A stretch of DNA of 64,000 nucleotides from Sphingobium sp. MI1205 (GCF_001563285.1 NZ_CP005191.1:1-64000), one strand, 5' to 3'. Counted from the stretch's first letter, positions 1 through 7,519 are shown. Notes: generated by a model from the sequence alone, not told the origin. Program-made: numbers and translations.

Positions 1-1104
1 ATGAAACCCCGAATCGAGCCTGACCGTCAACGAAACCCCGAACTTCCGCTTGCCGTCAACGAAACCCCGAACGGCGCGGAGGGTCGCCCTCCCCTGTTGC
101 CGGTTCGCTATCCCGATCCCGATCTGTTCATTTGCGATGTTCTCGACGCCATCCCCAAGGATGACATGGCCTCGATGGAGCATCCGATTTTCTCGCTCGC
201 GACCAAGCCCGATCGGCGCGTGTTCCGCTACGAGCATAACGGCAACAAGCTCGAAATCGTCCCCAGCGTCAAAGGGCTGGCGACGATCCACGACAAGGAT
301 ATTCTGATCTACTGCATCTCCCAGCTCATCGGGAAGATGAACCAGGGCGAGCGGCCGAGCCGCACCTTGCACCTCACGGCGCGCGATCTGCTAGTGTGGA
401 CCAACCGGCAAACCGATGGCGACGGCTATGACCGACTGCGGAGCGCGTTCGAGCGCCTGTCGGGGACGCGGATCACCACGAACATCAAGGCCGATGGCGA
501 GGAAATCACCGAAGGGTTCGGCCTCATCAACGAATGGCGGATCGTGCGGCAAACCCGCTCCGGCCAAATGTCGGAAATCAAGGTCACGCTCTCCGATTGG
601 CTGTTCAAGATGGTCGAGGGGCGCAGTGTCCTGACGCTGCACCGCGACTATTTCCGTCTCCGCAAGCCGCTCGAACGGCGCATCTACGAGCTGGCGCGCA
701 AGCATTGCGGCGCGCAGGAAAAATGGTCGATCTCGGTCGAAACGCTACAGAAAAAGACTGGCGCGAGTAGCCATCTGCGCGTGTTCCGCTCGATGCTGCG
801 CGATCTCGTCGCGCACGATCATCTGCCCGACTATGCCGTGGAAATGAACGGCGATACGGTCACGTTCCGCAATCGCGAGGCGCTGGATACGGTCGAGGCG
901 ATCGAGGCGGAACCCGAACGGCCCTATATCGACCCCGAAGGCTTCCACGACGCCAAGAGCGTTGCGCCTGGCTATGACGTGTATGCGCTCTATGACCAAT
1001 GGGTGTCATGGTGGATCGACAGCGGACGGCCGGAACTGAAAAGCCCCCGCGCCGCCTTCATCGGCTTCTGCCGCAACAAGCACAAGACCGCCCCCTTGCG
1101 CTAG
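1..1104 (+). CDS. repA: Plasmid replication initiator, RepA-like
   Basis: A 367-residue initiator of the RepA/RPA plasmid family. The core MASMEHPIFSLATKPDRR (from residue 56) followed by the VPSVKGLATIHDKDILIYC segment is the family's most conserved part, and the rest has the winged-helix pattern of initiators that bind origin iterons. The first 24 codons overlap 29-bp-spaced repeats read in different frames, so the true start may lie downstream, for example near position 98; ATG at 1 is the longest option. The gene is convergent with the partition operon and its stop codon lies inside a shared palindrome. Confidence 0.88.
   Translation: MKPRIEPDRQRNPELPLAVNETPNGAEGRPPLLPVRYPDPDLFICDVLDAIPKDDMASMEHPIFSLATKPDRRVFRYEHNGNKLEIVPSVKGLATIHDKDILIYCISQLIGKMNQGERPSRTLHLTARDLLVWTNRQTDGDGYDRLRSAFERLSGTRITTNIKADGEEITEGFGLINEWRIVRQTRSGQMSEIKVTLSDWLFKMVEGRSVLTLHRDYFRLRKPLERRIYELARKHCGAQEKWSISVETLQKKTGASSHLRVFRSMLRDLVAHDHLPDYAVEMNGDTVTFRNREALDTVEAIEAEPERPYIDPEGFHDAKSVAPGYDVYALYDQWVSWWIDSGRPELKSPRAAFIGFCRNKHKTAPLR
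3..71. repeat. Iteron-like direct repeats at the rep 5' end
   Basis: The 11-mer GAAACCCCGAA occurs at 3-13, 32-42 and 61-71, spaced exactly 29 bp. The last two copies extend leftwards to CCGTCAACGAAACCCCGAA at 24-42 and 53-71. Because 29 is not a multiple of 3, the copies are read in different frames inside the rep ORF, which points to selection on the DNA rather than the protein. Initiator-binding iterons are the natural explanation. The array is cut by the window edge and probably continues upstream. Confidence 0.75.
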
Positions 1105-1136
1105 TATAGGCGTATACAGCTATACACCTATACTAG
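1101..1136. repeat. Octamer cluster A, palindromic, between rep and par
   Basis: Four 8-bp units starting at 1104: GTATAGGC, GTATACAG, CTATACAC, CTATACTA. The last two are inverted relative to the first two, giving a 36-bp palindrome with outer arms CTAGTATAGG/CCTATACTAG. It overlaps the stop codons of both convergent genes. It is probably a binding site for the adjacent RHH protein (centromere or operator); a bidirectional terminator is the alternative. Confidence 0.65.
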
Positions 1137-1420
1137 CTGGTGATGCGCCCCCTCCCCTTCTTCACGAACAGGTCGTCCAGCGCCTCGCCTAGCAGGCTTT
1201 GAACGGTCGTCCCTTCCTCGGCCGCGATAATACGAAGCTGTGTGCTGACCTCCGGGGGGAAATGCCCGCCAATCAACTTGGTCCCCTGTCGGCCGCTCGG
1301 CGGGGCCTTGCGGGACACGTCTACCGGCTCGATCGCCGGCGCTGGTGCCGGGGCCGCGTCTCCGTCCGCCTTGGCGCGGTTCAGCACCGCTTGCAGACTG
1401 TTTCCGCCCTTCGCCATCAC
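1133..1420 (-). CDS. Ribbon-helix-helix partition protein (ParB-like partner)
   Basis: A 95-residue protein with a disordered Ala/Pro-rich N-terminus and a C-terminal RHH domain (about residues 47-88, FPPEVSTQLRIIAAEEG). It follows parA with a 4-bp overlap, the arrangement of type Ib partition systems, in which a small RHH protein binds short repeats and recruits ParA. Octamer repeats flank the gene on both sides (1101-1136 and 1438-1469), which fits a centromere-binding and autoregulatory role. A free-standing antitoxin is less likely because no toxin gene is adjacent. Confidence 0.72.
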   Translation of the reverse strand: MMAKGGNSLQAVLNRAKADGDAAPAPAPAIEPVDVSRKAPPSGRQGTKLIGGHFPPEVSTQLRIIAAEEGTTVQSLLGEALDDLFVKKGRGRITS

Positions 1421-2052
1421 GCCGCCTCCGCTTCATTGTATAGGCGTATAGTTGTATACTCGTATAGCCGGTGGATTTCGTCGGCCGCTGGTCCGTGCGG
1501 CTCGAACTCCTGCACGGCCTGGCCTGCGGCTTGGGCGCGGAAAAAGGCTTTGCGGTTGCCGATCGTCACCGGGCAAACCGTCGCGCCCAGCTCCGCCACG
1601 GCCTGAATCGCATCGCCGGTTTCCTGACCTTGTGGGGGCACGAAGGTAAGGACCACGGCAAAGGCGCGGTCGAGCTGGCGCACAACGTCGAGCGTGTGCG
1701 TCATGCTCATGGTGTCGAATACGGCCGTCTTGGTCGGGATCAGGATGAAATCGGCTTGGCGCGCTGCCTCATAGGCCACGTCGCGCGCGACCGCCGCCCC
1801 GTCGATCACGACAAGATCGGTGCCGGCATCCTCGCAGGCTTTGAGCATGGCGGGCAGGCGCACCGGCTGAATCGACGCCACGGCGGGCGTGTCGAGCTGG
1901 CGCACGTCTTTCCAGAACGAGGCCGTCGCCTGCGGGTCCAGGTCGATGATCGCAGCGACCTTGCCGGCCTGCTCGGCCGCGACCGCCAGACAGGTGGCGA
2001 GCGTCGTTTTCCCGACGCCCCCTTTCTGTGAGAGAATGGCGAGAACCTTCAT
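1417..2052 (-). CDS. parA: ParA-type partition ATPase
   Basis: A 211-residue MinD/ParA-family ATPase. A deviant Walker A motif KGGVGKTT lies at residues 10-17 with the signature lysine K10, an IDLDPQ motif at 36-41, and Walker B VVIDG around D84. The short length without an N-terminal HTH is typical of type Ib ParA. It is expected to bind the nucleoid in its ATP form and position the plasmid through the RHH partner encoded next in the operon. Start ATG at 2052 lies just below octamer cluster C, the likely operator. Confidence 0.92.
   Translation of the reverse strand: MKVLAILSQKGGVGKTTLATCLAVAAEQAGKVAAIIDLDPQATASFWKDVRQLDTPAVASIQPVRLPAMLKACEDAGTDLVVIDGAAVARDVAYEAARQADFILIPTKTAVFDTMSMTHTLDVVRQLDRAFAVVLTFVPPQGQETGDAIQAVAELGATVCPVTIGNRKAFFRAQAAGQAVQEFEPHGPAADEIHRLYEYTTIRLYNEAEAA
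1438..1469. repeat. Octamer cluster B in the 3' end of parA
   Basis: Four perfect-register direct repeats of GTATA(G/C)NN: GTATAGGC, GTATAGTT, GTATACTC, GTATAGCC, each 8 bp. They lie in the last codons of parA, immediately upstream of the RHH start, so a bound RHH protein could affect its own expression. Confidence 0.65.
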
Positions 2053-2053
2053 G

Positions 2054-2091
2054 CTACACTCCTACACGTATAGTCCTATACTTGTATACGC
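2054..2091. repeat. Octamer cluster C upstream of parA (operator/parS)
   Basis: In-register units GTATAGTC, CTATACTT and GTATACGC at 2068-2091, preceded by two related CTACAC elements. This is the third cluster of the same octamer family and sits in the parA promoter region, consistent with autoregulation and centromere function. Confidence 0.6.
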
Positions 2092-2173
2092 GGTGAACCG
2101 AGAGGGAAAGCCCTATCGTCGCTGAAATGACGATAGGGCGGCGCTGAATCTGAACTGACGAAAGCGCGGCGCA

Positions 2174-2806
2174 TCATTCCTCCGGCTCGGCCTCGTCATC
2201 GTCCAGCGGCTCATGCTGCATCTGGCCGTGATCCTCGATCGGGCAAAGCGGCGCTCCGGCCAGCTCCAACCATTTGCGCGCGGTCCTGACGGTATAGCCG
2301 CACGTCGCGCACTCGCATTTGAGCATCCGGGTTTTCTGCTTCTTGGGCGCGGTCGACTCTCCATCCGTATCAAGGCGGGCATGGGGGAGGGGGCCGACGC
2401 TCTCCAAGATCGGCGCGATGGCCGCAAGGAACGCCTCGCCGGGGGTGGTGGCGCGCATCGGCCCGACTAGGCCCAGCCCAAGGGCGGCCCGTTTAAACGC
2501 CTTCCCATGCCCTGCCGGGATGCCGACTGCGGCATGGACCAGCTCATGCGCGAGGATGGCCGCGATCTGCGCCGGCATGGCGTCGGGCGCGTGCGCCAGG
2601 TCGGGCCGGATGAAGATTTCAAAATGGCCGTCCGCGCTCAAGCGATTATCCCAGCACTCGCCGATCGCCTTGGCCTTCGCGCCTCTGCTGGTGAAGCCGA
2701 TCGCCACGCGCACGCGGTCGGGCAGGGGGGCGTCCAGCGCCTCGAACAGCGGAGCCATGCCCTGCGCCACCGCATTGAGCCAGCTTTCACGGGTTTGGTG
2801 GGTCAT
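2174..2806 (-). CDS. SprT-like zinc metalloprotease
   Basis: A 210-residue SprT-like protein. HELVH at residues 87-91 supplies two zinc ligands and the catalytic Glu; H100 is a candidate third ligand. The C-terminal CEC-x2-C motif (C164, C166, C169) with C188 looks like a zinc ribbon. SprT/Spartan relatives act at DNA-protein crosslinks; on plasmids the substrate is unknown. ATG at 2806 has a GGGAG Shine-Dalgarno 8 nt upstream; a TTG six codons earlier is possible but worse. The gene ends in an acidic tail and is preceded by a long hairpin-rich leader. A second copy lies at 6132-6428. Confidence 0.8.
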   Translation of the reverse strand: MTHQTRESWLNAVAQGMAPLFEALDAPLPDRVRVAIGFTSRGAKAKAIGECWDNRLSADGHFEIFIRPDLAHAPDAMPAQIAAILAHELVHAAVGIPAGHGKAFKRAALGLGLVGPMRATTPGEAFLAAIAPILESVGPLPHARLDTDGESTAPKKQKTRMLKCECATCGYTVRTARKWLELAGAPLCPIEDHGQMQHEPLDDDEAEPEE

Positions 2807-3165
2807 CGTCCTTACTCCCTTCAAATCGCCTGTCCGGCGATGGCCATGCCATCGGCCGGAACACGGACGCCCAAGAACGCCGGCGGGAGAGGGGGGCAGC
2901 GGGATTCGATGGGGGTGGAGCGGCCGCAGCGCAGCGAGGCACGGCCCCGTCTAATCCCGTTGCGGGGGAGAGAAGGCCGGGACCGGCTTTCCCCCACAAG
3001 GCAGACGACGCGCCGGCGAACGCCGGCACCTTGGCTAGCGAGATCCGCTTGCGATCTCGCCCCCGCCATGTGGGTCGTCACCTTGGGCCAAGACCGCTTG
3101 CGGGCTTGGGGAGCGCAGCGAGTAGGGCCACGGTGCCGCGCAGCGGCAGGCGCAAATCCCAGCCT
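2807..3165 (-). promoter_or_regulatory. Structured leader / candidate RNA upstream of sprT-like gene (copy A)
   Basis: There is no credible coding here. Several hairpins lie in order: CCGG plus CGATGGC/GCCATCG (2834-2859), a 32-nt stem-loop at 2964-2995, GCCGGC/GCCGGC (3012-3027), and GCGAGATC/GATCTCGC (3038-3060). The same hairpins recur in the copy at 6429-6785. The first hairpin is 28 nt from the start codon in both copies. The orientation suggests a long 5' UTR of the protease gene, but a + strand RNA cannot be excluded. The known radC RNA motif of alphaproteobacterial plasmid genes is a possible relative. Confidence 0.6.
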
Positions 3166-3224
3166 CCGAACGCCCAAGGCGAAGGAGCTTGAATTAATGT
3201 CTCCGTTTTGATACACCCAGCCTC

Positions 3225-3548
3225 ATGAAGCCGGTAGAGTGGTTGGGAAGTAGCAAGGCCGATGTTCGCGCCTTCCCCGAAGATGCGCGAACAGATGCCG
3301 GTTGGCAGCTTGAGCTTGTCCAACGCGGCGACGATCCCGACGACTGGAAGCCCATGAAAACCGTGGGGCAAGGCGTTCGGGAAATTCGCATCCGGGAAGC
3401 GTCGGGCGCGTTCCGGGTGATCTATCTGGCGACGTTGGAAGACCGGGTTCTGGTGCTTCATGCGTTCCAGAAAAAGACGCAGGCAACGGCAAAGAAAGAC
3501 CTCGAACTCGCGGCGCAAAGGTTGAAACGATGGAAGGCGGAGCAATGA
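3225..3548 (+). CDS. HigB-type toxin (phage Gp49-like)
   Basis: A 107-residue protein of the Gp49/HigB branch of the RelE superfamily, shown by GVREIRIREASGAFRVIYLA and the following VLHAFQKKTQ segment with basic residues near the C-terminus. Such toxins cleave mRNA at the ribosome. The toxin gene comes first and overlaps the antitoxin by ATGA, the usual order for higBA. The promoter probably lies in 3180-3224, divergent from the protease leader. Confidence 0.85.
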   Translation: MKPVEWLGSSKADVRAFPEDARTDAGWQLELVQRGDDPDDWKPMKTVGQGVREIRIREASGAFRVIYLATLEDRVLVLHAFQKKTQATAKKDLELAAQRLKRWKAEQ

Positions 3549-3826
3549 CATCGGAAATCTATGAGAACGTGTGGGACGCGCTCGCTGATACCGAGCAGGA
3601 GGCCGCGAACCTGAAACTGCGCTCGTCCTTGCTGTATGAAATCCGCAAGGTGGTGCAGGGCTGGAATGTCTCACAGGACGAAGCGGGCAAGCGGCTTGGG
3701 CTGACACGGCCCCGGACCAATGATCTGCTGCGCGGCAAGCTGGCCAAGTTCTCCCTGGATGCGCTCGTCAACATTGCAGCGTCGGCCCATCTGCACGTCG
3801 AGTTGACGCTGAAAGAAGCGGCCTGA
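3545..3826 (+). CDS. HigA-type XRE antitoxin
   Basis: A 93-residue helix-turn-helix protein (WNVSQDEAGKRLGLTRPRTNDLLRG is the HTH; the following KFSLDALVNIA helix is typical of HigA-like antitoxins). ATG at 3545 overlaps the toxin stop codon, so translation is coupled. It is predicted to neutralise the upstream HigB-like toxin and repress the operon. Confidence 0.87.
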   Translation: MTSEIYENVWDALADTEQEAANLKLRSSLLYEIRKVVQGWNVSQDEAGKRLGLTRPRTNDLLRGKLAKFSLDALVNIAASAHLHVELTLKEAA

Positions 3827-3838
3827 GCGACGGGCAAA

Positions 3839-4075
3839 ATGGCAGGCCATCGCCCGTTTCGCGATCTTGTGGCTGATCGCATGAAGGATTGGAGTCCAGA
3901 GCGCCGCGCCCAGTATGAGGCGCGCAAGGCGCAGTTCGAGGCCGAAATGGCGGCGACGGCCGAGCTGACCGGCCAAGCCGCGACGCGCGCGGCGATCGAG
4001 GAACTGGAAGCGGGGAAGGGGGCACGCTTCCCCAGCGTCGATGCGCTTATGACGGATTTGCATGATGGCGATTGA
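3839..4075 (+). CDS. Small antitoxin-like protein, composite
   Basis: A 78-residue protein with no full-length family recognised. The N-terminus (HRPFRDLVADRMKDWSPERR) resembles the N-terminal extension of HigA-type antitoxins, whereas the C-terminus (FPSVDALMTDLHDGD) resembles the end of the RelB-type antitoxin at 31799-32062 (FASVDALFADLHADD). It lies 12 bp after higA and overlaps the next gene. It may be an antitoxin remnant or fusion; function is not established. Confidence 0.55.
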   Translation: MAGHRPFRDLVADRMKDWSPERRAQYEARKAQFEAEMAATAELTGQAATRAAIEELEAGKGARFPSVDALMTDLHDGD

Positions 4076-4247
4076 TCGGCCGCGCAAAGGGGAAACGGCT
4101 GCGGAGTTTTTCAGGCGGCGTTCCAAAGGCTCCACATTGGATGGTCTTGACCGCATCTTGGCCAAGGTGCCCGATCGGCCTCCCGAACCCGGCGACGAAT
4201 TGCCCGAAGGCTGGACGCCCGATCGGCTCCGGGACAACCGGCTATGA
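4062..4247 (+). CDS. Hypothetical protein, 61 residues
   Basis: A small charged protein with no recognised domain. It overlaps the gene before it by 14 bp and the phosphatase after it by ATGA at 4244-4247, so it appears to be part of one operon with higBA and the phosphatase. Confidence 0.5.
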   Translation: MMAIDRPRKGETAAEFFRRRSKGSTLDGLDRILAKVPDRPPEPGDELPEGWTPDRLRDNRL

Positions 4248-4870
4248 GGGCGATTTTCATCCGCCACGGCCAAAGCACCGGCAACGCCGGCGTGCCCTGC
4301 GATGATCTCGGCGCGATCGAGCTGACGGAGCTGGGCCAGGAACAGGCGCGCGAAGTCGCGGCGAGCTGGACGCAAGCGCCCGCGCTCATCGTCACGTCGC
4401 CCTATACGCGCACCCGGCAGACGGCCGCGCCGACGATCGCGCGCTTTCCCGGCGTGCCGGTCGAAGTGTGGCCGATCGAAGAGTTCACCTATCTGCAACC
4501 GGCGCGCTGGAACGGCACGCGCAGCGCGGAGCGGATGCCGCACCTCGAACGCTATTGGAGCGCGGCCGATCCTGATTATTGCGACGGGGAAGGGGCGGAG
4601 AGCTTCGCCACCCTGCTACGGCGCTGCGAGGCCGCGCTGGCGCGGCTCGCCGCCATGCCGGCTGCATCGCTGGTCTATGTGTTCGGGCATGGGCAGTTCA
4701 TCCAGGCCGCGCGCGCGATCGTCGCTGACGCCCATCTGGACGAACGGGCCAAGATGCGGGCGTTCTGGCGCAAGGGCGAGCCGCCCGCGATCGCCAACGC
4801 GCAGCGGGTAGGATTTCATTGGGAAGGTGGCCGCTGGTCCTGTGCGCCGGCGCTGGCCGGCACGGCCTAA
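4244..4870 (+). CDS. Histidine phosphatase family protein
   Basis: A 208-residue protein of the phosphoglycerate mutase-like (histidine phosphatase) superfamily. The RHGQ motif places the phospho-accepting H8; R56 in SPYTRTRQT, E80 and H149 in VFGHGQF complete the pocket. The substrate cannot be told from sequence. It is the last gene of the higBA operon and convergent with a truncated gene by a 4-bp overlap. A decayed copy follows relBE at 7520-7750, so the phosphatase belongs to the duplicated module. Confidence 0.87.
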   Translation: MRAIFIRHGQSTGNAGVPCDDLGAIELTELGQEQAREVAASWTQAPALIVTSPYTRTRQTAAPTIARFPGVPVEVWPIEEFTYLQPARWNGTRSAERMPHLERYWSAADPDYCDGEGAESFATLLRRCEAALARLAAMPAASLVYVFGHGQFIQAARAIVADAHLDERAKMRAFWRKGEPPAIANAQRVGFHWEGGRWSCAPALAGTA

Positions 4871-5251
4871 AACTGCGCGGAAAGCCGGGGCCACAAAGCC
4901 TGAAAATCTGCTTGCAGCGTCGCCCAGCTCGCGGAGTCCAGAAACTCGCCCTGGTCGTTATCTTCAAGCCGGTGATATTGCATGACGGCCGCCTCGGCTT
5001 CGGCCTGGTGCGCCGCAAGCCATGCCTCCATCTCGCGCACGATCTCATGCTGTTCCGGCCTCAACAGCTTCGGATTGACGTAGGTTCGCACAACGAAATT
5101 CGTCGGGGTGGGGTAAAAGACGGTGTGATTCCGCATACAATATTTGTTGAAGGTCACATGGCCGCCTGAATTGTCGATCTTTGGTTCGGCCTGGAAGCGA
5201 CCGAGTAGCAGGCCGCCGGCGAACGGTATGGCGAGCGGCGATCCGTTCGCC
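4867..5251 (-). pseudogene. Hypothetical gene, 5' end removed by IS6100
   Basis: The minus-strand frame reads continuously from the IS6100 edge at 5251 to a stop at 4867 (about 127 codons), with plausible protein sequence throughout, including FNKYCMRNHTVFYPTPTNF and an acidic, Trp-containing C-terminus. The N-terminal part is absent and the frame runs into the IS. An internal GTG at 5157 could give a 96-residue product. No family recognised. Confidence 0.5.
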
Positions 5252-6131
5252 GGCTCTGTTGCAAAAATCGTGAAGCTTGAGCATGCTTGGCGGAGATTGG
5301 ACGGACGGAACGATGACGGATTTCAAGTGGCGCCATTTCCAGGGTGATGTGATCCTGTGGGCGGTGCGCTGGTATTGTCGCTATCCGATCAGCTATCGCG
5401 ACCTTGAGGAAATGCTGGCGGAACGCGGCATTTCGGTCGACCATACGACGATCTATCGCTGGGTCCAGTGCTACGCCCCGGAGATGGAGAAGCGGCTGCG
5501 CTGGTTCTGGCGGCGTGGCTTTGATCCGAGCTGGCGCCTGGATGAAACCTACGTCAAGGTGCGGGGCAAGTGGACCTACCTGTACCGGGCAGTCGACAAG
5601 CGGGGCGACACGATCGATTTCTACCTGTCGCCGACCCGCAGCGCCAAGGCAGCGAAGCGGTTCCTGGGCAAGGCCCTGCGAGGCCTGAAGCACTGGGAAA
5701 AGCCTGCCACGCTCAATACCGACAAAGCGCCGAGCTATGGTGCAGCGATCACCGAATTGAAGCGCGAAGGAAAGCTGGACCGGGAGACGGCCCACCGGCA
5801 GGTGAAGTATCTCAATAACGTGATCGAGGCCGATCACGGAAAGCTCAAGATACTGATCAAGCCGGTGCGCGGTTTCAAATCGATCCCCACGGCCTATGCC
5901 ACGATCAAGGGATTCGAAGTCATGCGAGCCCTGCGCAAAGGACAGGCTCGCCCCTGGTGCCTGCAGCCCGGCATCAGGGGCGAGGTGCGCCTTGTGGAGA
6001 GAGCTTTTGGCATTGGGCCCTCGGCGCTGACGGAGGCCATGGGCATGCTCAACCACCATTTCGCAGCAGCCGCCTGATCGGCGCAGAGCGACAGCCTACC
6101 TCTGACTGCCGCCAATCTTTGCAACAGAGCC
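5252..6131 (+). mobile_element. IS6100 (IS6 family), copy 1
   Basis: An 880-bp element with perfect 14-bp terminal inverted repeats GGCTCTGTTGCAAA (5252-5265) and its complement (6118-6131). The 8-bp flanks CGTTCGCC and CCCTGCCG differ, so there is no target duplication. Its ends cut the gene on the left and the second sprT-like gene on the right, indicating adjacent deletion or recombination rather than simple insertion. Confidence 0.97.
5277..6077 (+). CDS. tnpA: IS6100 transposase
   Basis: A 266-residue IS6-family DDE transposase, identical in sequence to the second copy at 18843-19643. The catalytic acidic residues are in LDETYVKVRG, NTDKAPSYG and VIEADHGKLK. A second ATG 12 codons downstream (MTDFKWRHF) is an alternative start. 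It catalyses replicative transposition with cointegrate formation. Confidence 0.96.
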   Translation: MSMLGGDWTDGTMTDFKWRHFQGDVILWAVRWYCRYPISYRDLEEMLAERGISVDHTTIYRWVQCYAPEMEKRLRWFWRRGFDPSWRLDETYVKVRGKWTYLYRAVDKRGDTIDFYLSPTRSAKAAKRFLGKALRGLKHWEKPATLNTDKAPSYGAAITELKREGKLDRETAHRQVKYLNNVIEADHGKLKILIKPVRGFKSIPTAYATIKGFEVMRALRKGQARPWCLQPGIRGEVRLVERAFGIGPSALTEAMGMLNHHFAAAA

Positions 6132-6428
6132 CCCTGCCGGGATGCCGACAGCGGCATGGACCAGTTCATGCGCGAGGATGGCCGCGATCTGTGCCGGCAT
6201 GGCGTCGGGCGCATGGGCAAGGTCCGGACGGATGAAGATTTCAAAATGGCCGTCCGCGCTCAGCCGGTTATCCCAGCACTCGCCGATCGCCTTGCCCTTG
6301 GCTCCCGCGCTGGTGAAGCCGATCGCCACGCGCACCCGGTCGGGCAGGGGAGCTTCCAGCGCCTCAAAGAGCGGGGCCATGCCCGCCGCCACCCGATTGA
6401 GCCAGCTTTCCCGGTTGTCGTGGGTCAT
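6132..6428 (-). pseudogene. Second sprT-like gene, truncated by IS6100
   Basis: The 99 codons from ATG 6428 match the N-terminal half of the intact protein at 2174-2806 and end right after HELVHAAVGIPAG, where IS6100 begins. The HELVH motif is kept but the downstream zinc ligand and the zinc-ribbon tail are gone, so it is unlikely to be active. Fifteen IS-derived codons can be appended before a stop. Confidence 0.85.
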
Positions 6429-6785
6429 CGTCTCTATTCCCTTCAGATCGCCTGTCCGGCGATGGCCATGCCATCGGCCGGAACACGGACGCCCAAGAAC
6501 GCCGGCGAGAGAGGGGGGCAGCGGGAATCGACGGGGTGGAGCGGGCGCAGCGAGGCCCAGCCGAGCGAGCCACGGCCCGTCTATTCCCGTTGCTGGGGAG
6601 AGGGGGGGCGGAACGTCCTCTCCCCACTGAACAAACGACATGCCGGCCAGCGCCGGCACCTTGTCCCCGAGATCCGCGCACGCGATCTCGCCCGCCATGT
6701 GGATCGTCACCGAATGGCCAAGACCGCGTGCGGGCTTGGGGAGCGCAGCGACTAGAGCCACGGTGCCGCGCAAGCGGCAGGCGCA
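6429..6785 (-). promoter_or_regulatory. Structured leader / candidate RNA (copy B)
   Basis: A diverged copy of the 2807-3165 region. The hairpin nearest the gene (6456-6481) is identical. The next stem keeps pairing with changed bases: TGGGGAGAGG (6594-6603) with CCTCTCCCCA (6617-6626). GCCGGC arms recur at 6642-6657 and CGAGATC/GATCTCG arms at 6668-6690. Preserved pairing despite substitutions is evidence for an RNA structure. Confidence 0.6.
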
Positions 6786-6798
6786 CAATGGTTGTAAT

Positions 6799-6818
6799 TG
6801 TAGCTCAGTTGAGCTACA
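6799..6818. promoter_or_regulatory. Operator palindrome upstream of relB
   Basis: A perfect dyad of 9-bp arms TGTAGCTCA/TGAGCTACA around GT, lying 26 bp before the relB start and overlapping the expected promoter. It is the likely site of RelB/RelBE autoregulation. Confidence 0.65.
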
Positions 6819-6844
6819 TCGAACACGGATCACAGGAGGTTCTT

Positions 6845-7126
6845 ATGGCCGCTACCGCTTTCGTGCGTGCGCGCATCGACGAAACATTGAAGGATGAAGC
6901 CGCCGCCGTCCTGGCCGAACTGGGGCTGACCGTATCCGATGTGGTCCGCATGACGCTCACCCGGGTCGCGAAGGATCATGCCTTGCCGTTCGAGCTGAAA
7001 GTGCCGAACGCCGAAACACGGGCAGCCATCGAAGCCTCTCGCGCCACGATGAAGGCCCGCCGCGCCCGTTTCACCGATCCTCAGGAAGTCTTTGATGCCC
7101 TCGACCAAGAAGCCCGCCAGCAGTAA
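6845..7126 (+). CDS. RelB/DinJ-family antitoxin
   Basis: A 93-residue antitoxin with an N-terminal RHH domain (ARIDETLKDEAAAVLAELG, then TVSDVVRMTLTRVAKD) and a toxin-wrapping C-terminus. ATG at 6845 is preceded by AGGAGG at 6834-6839. It overlaps the toxin gene by 32 bp and is expected to repress through the palindrome at 6799-6818. Confidence 0.9.
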   Translation: MAATAFVRARIDETLKDEAAAVLAELGLTVSDVVRMTLTRVAKDHALPFELKVPNAETRAAIEASRATMKARRARFTDPQEVFDALDQEARQQ

Positions 7127-7415
7127 GCGCGCCTCGCTCCCCCGAGAGGCGTCTTATGAAAAGCGGTTCGCGAAGGATTGGGAGCGGTTGTCGCGCAGCG
7201 GGCGCTACAACATGAAGCAGCTCAAGGAAGCGATGATGCTCCTCATCGCCAACGACGCGCCGCTTGGCCCGGAATGGCTGGACCACGCCCTCAAAGGCGA
7301 TTGGAGCGATCATCGCGAGTGCCATATCGGCGGCGACTTCCTGCTCATCTACACGATCGAGGGAAATCTGGTGAACTTCGTGCGCGCCGGCACGCATTCG
7401 GAACTGTTCGAATAG
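7095..7415 (+). CDS. YafQ-type RelE-superfamily toxin
   Basis: A 106-residue mRNA-interferase-like toxin. The segment WLDHALKGDWSDHRECHIG followed by DFLLIYTI is characteristic of YafQ-type toxins, including the conserved histidines and the Asp before the Arg-Glu-Cys-His stretch. It pairs with the upstream RelB-like antitoxin. ATG at 7095 is preferred over TTG one codon earlier. It occupies the same slot as higBA in the other copy of the module. Confidence 0.87.
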   Translation: MPSTKKPASSKRASLPREASYEKRFAKDWERLSRSGRYNMKQLKEAMMLLIANDAPLGPEWLDHALKGDWSDHRECHIGGDFLLIYTIEGNLVNFVRAGTHSELFE

Positions 7416-7519
7416 CCTGCCGCTTCCTGGCGAACACAAGAAAAGCAAGCGAAGCGCTACTGTTTGGCTATCTTTTGTATATCGCTTGGATAGCGCTCGC
7501 CAGCAATGAAGGGGAAGCC

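Noticed and set aside
1101..2091. Short repeats considered as a CRISPR array
   Set aside because: Units are 8 bp and directly adjacent without spacers, and there are no cas genes.
2821..3216. Possible 131-residue gene in the structured leader
   Set aside because: Sequence is Arg/Pro-rich and not conserved as protein between the two leader copies, whereas the hairpins are conserved.
5154..6059. Minus-strand open frame through IS6100 (also at 18582-19625)
   Set aside because: It is the antisense of the IS6100 transposase and appears identically in both copies; no known product.
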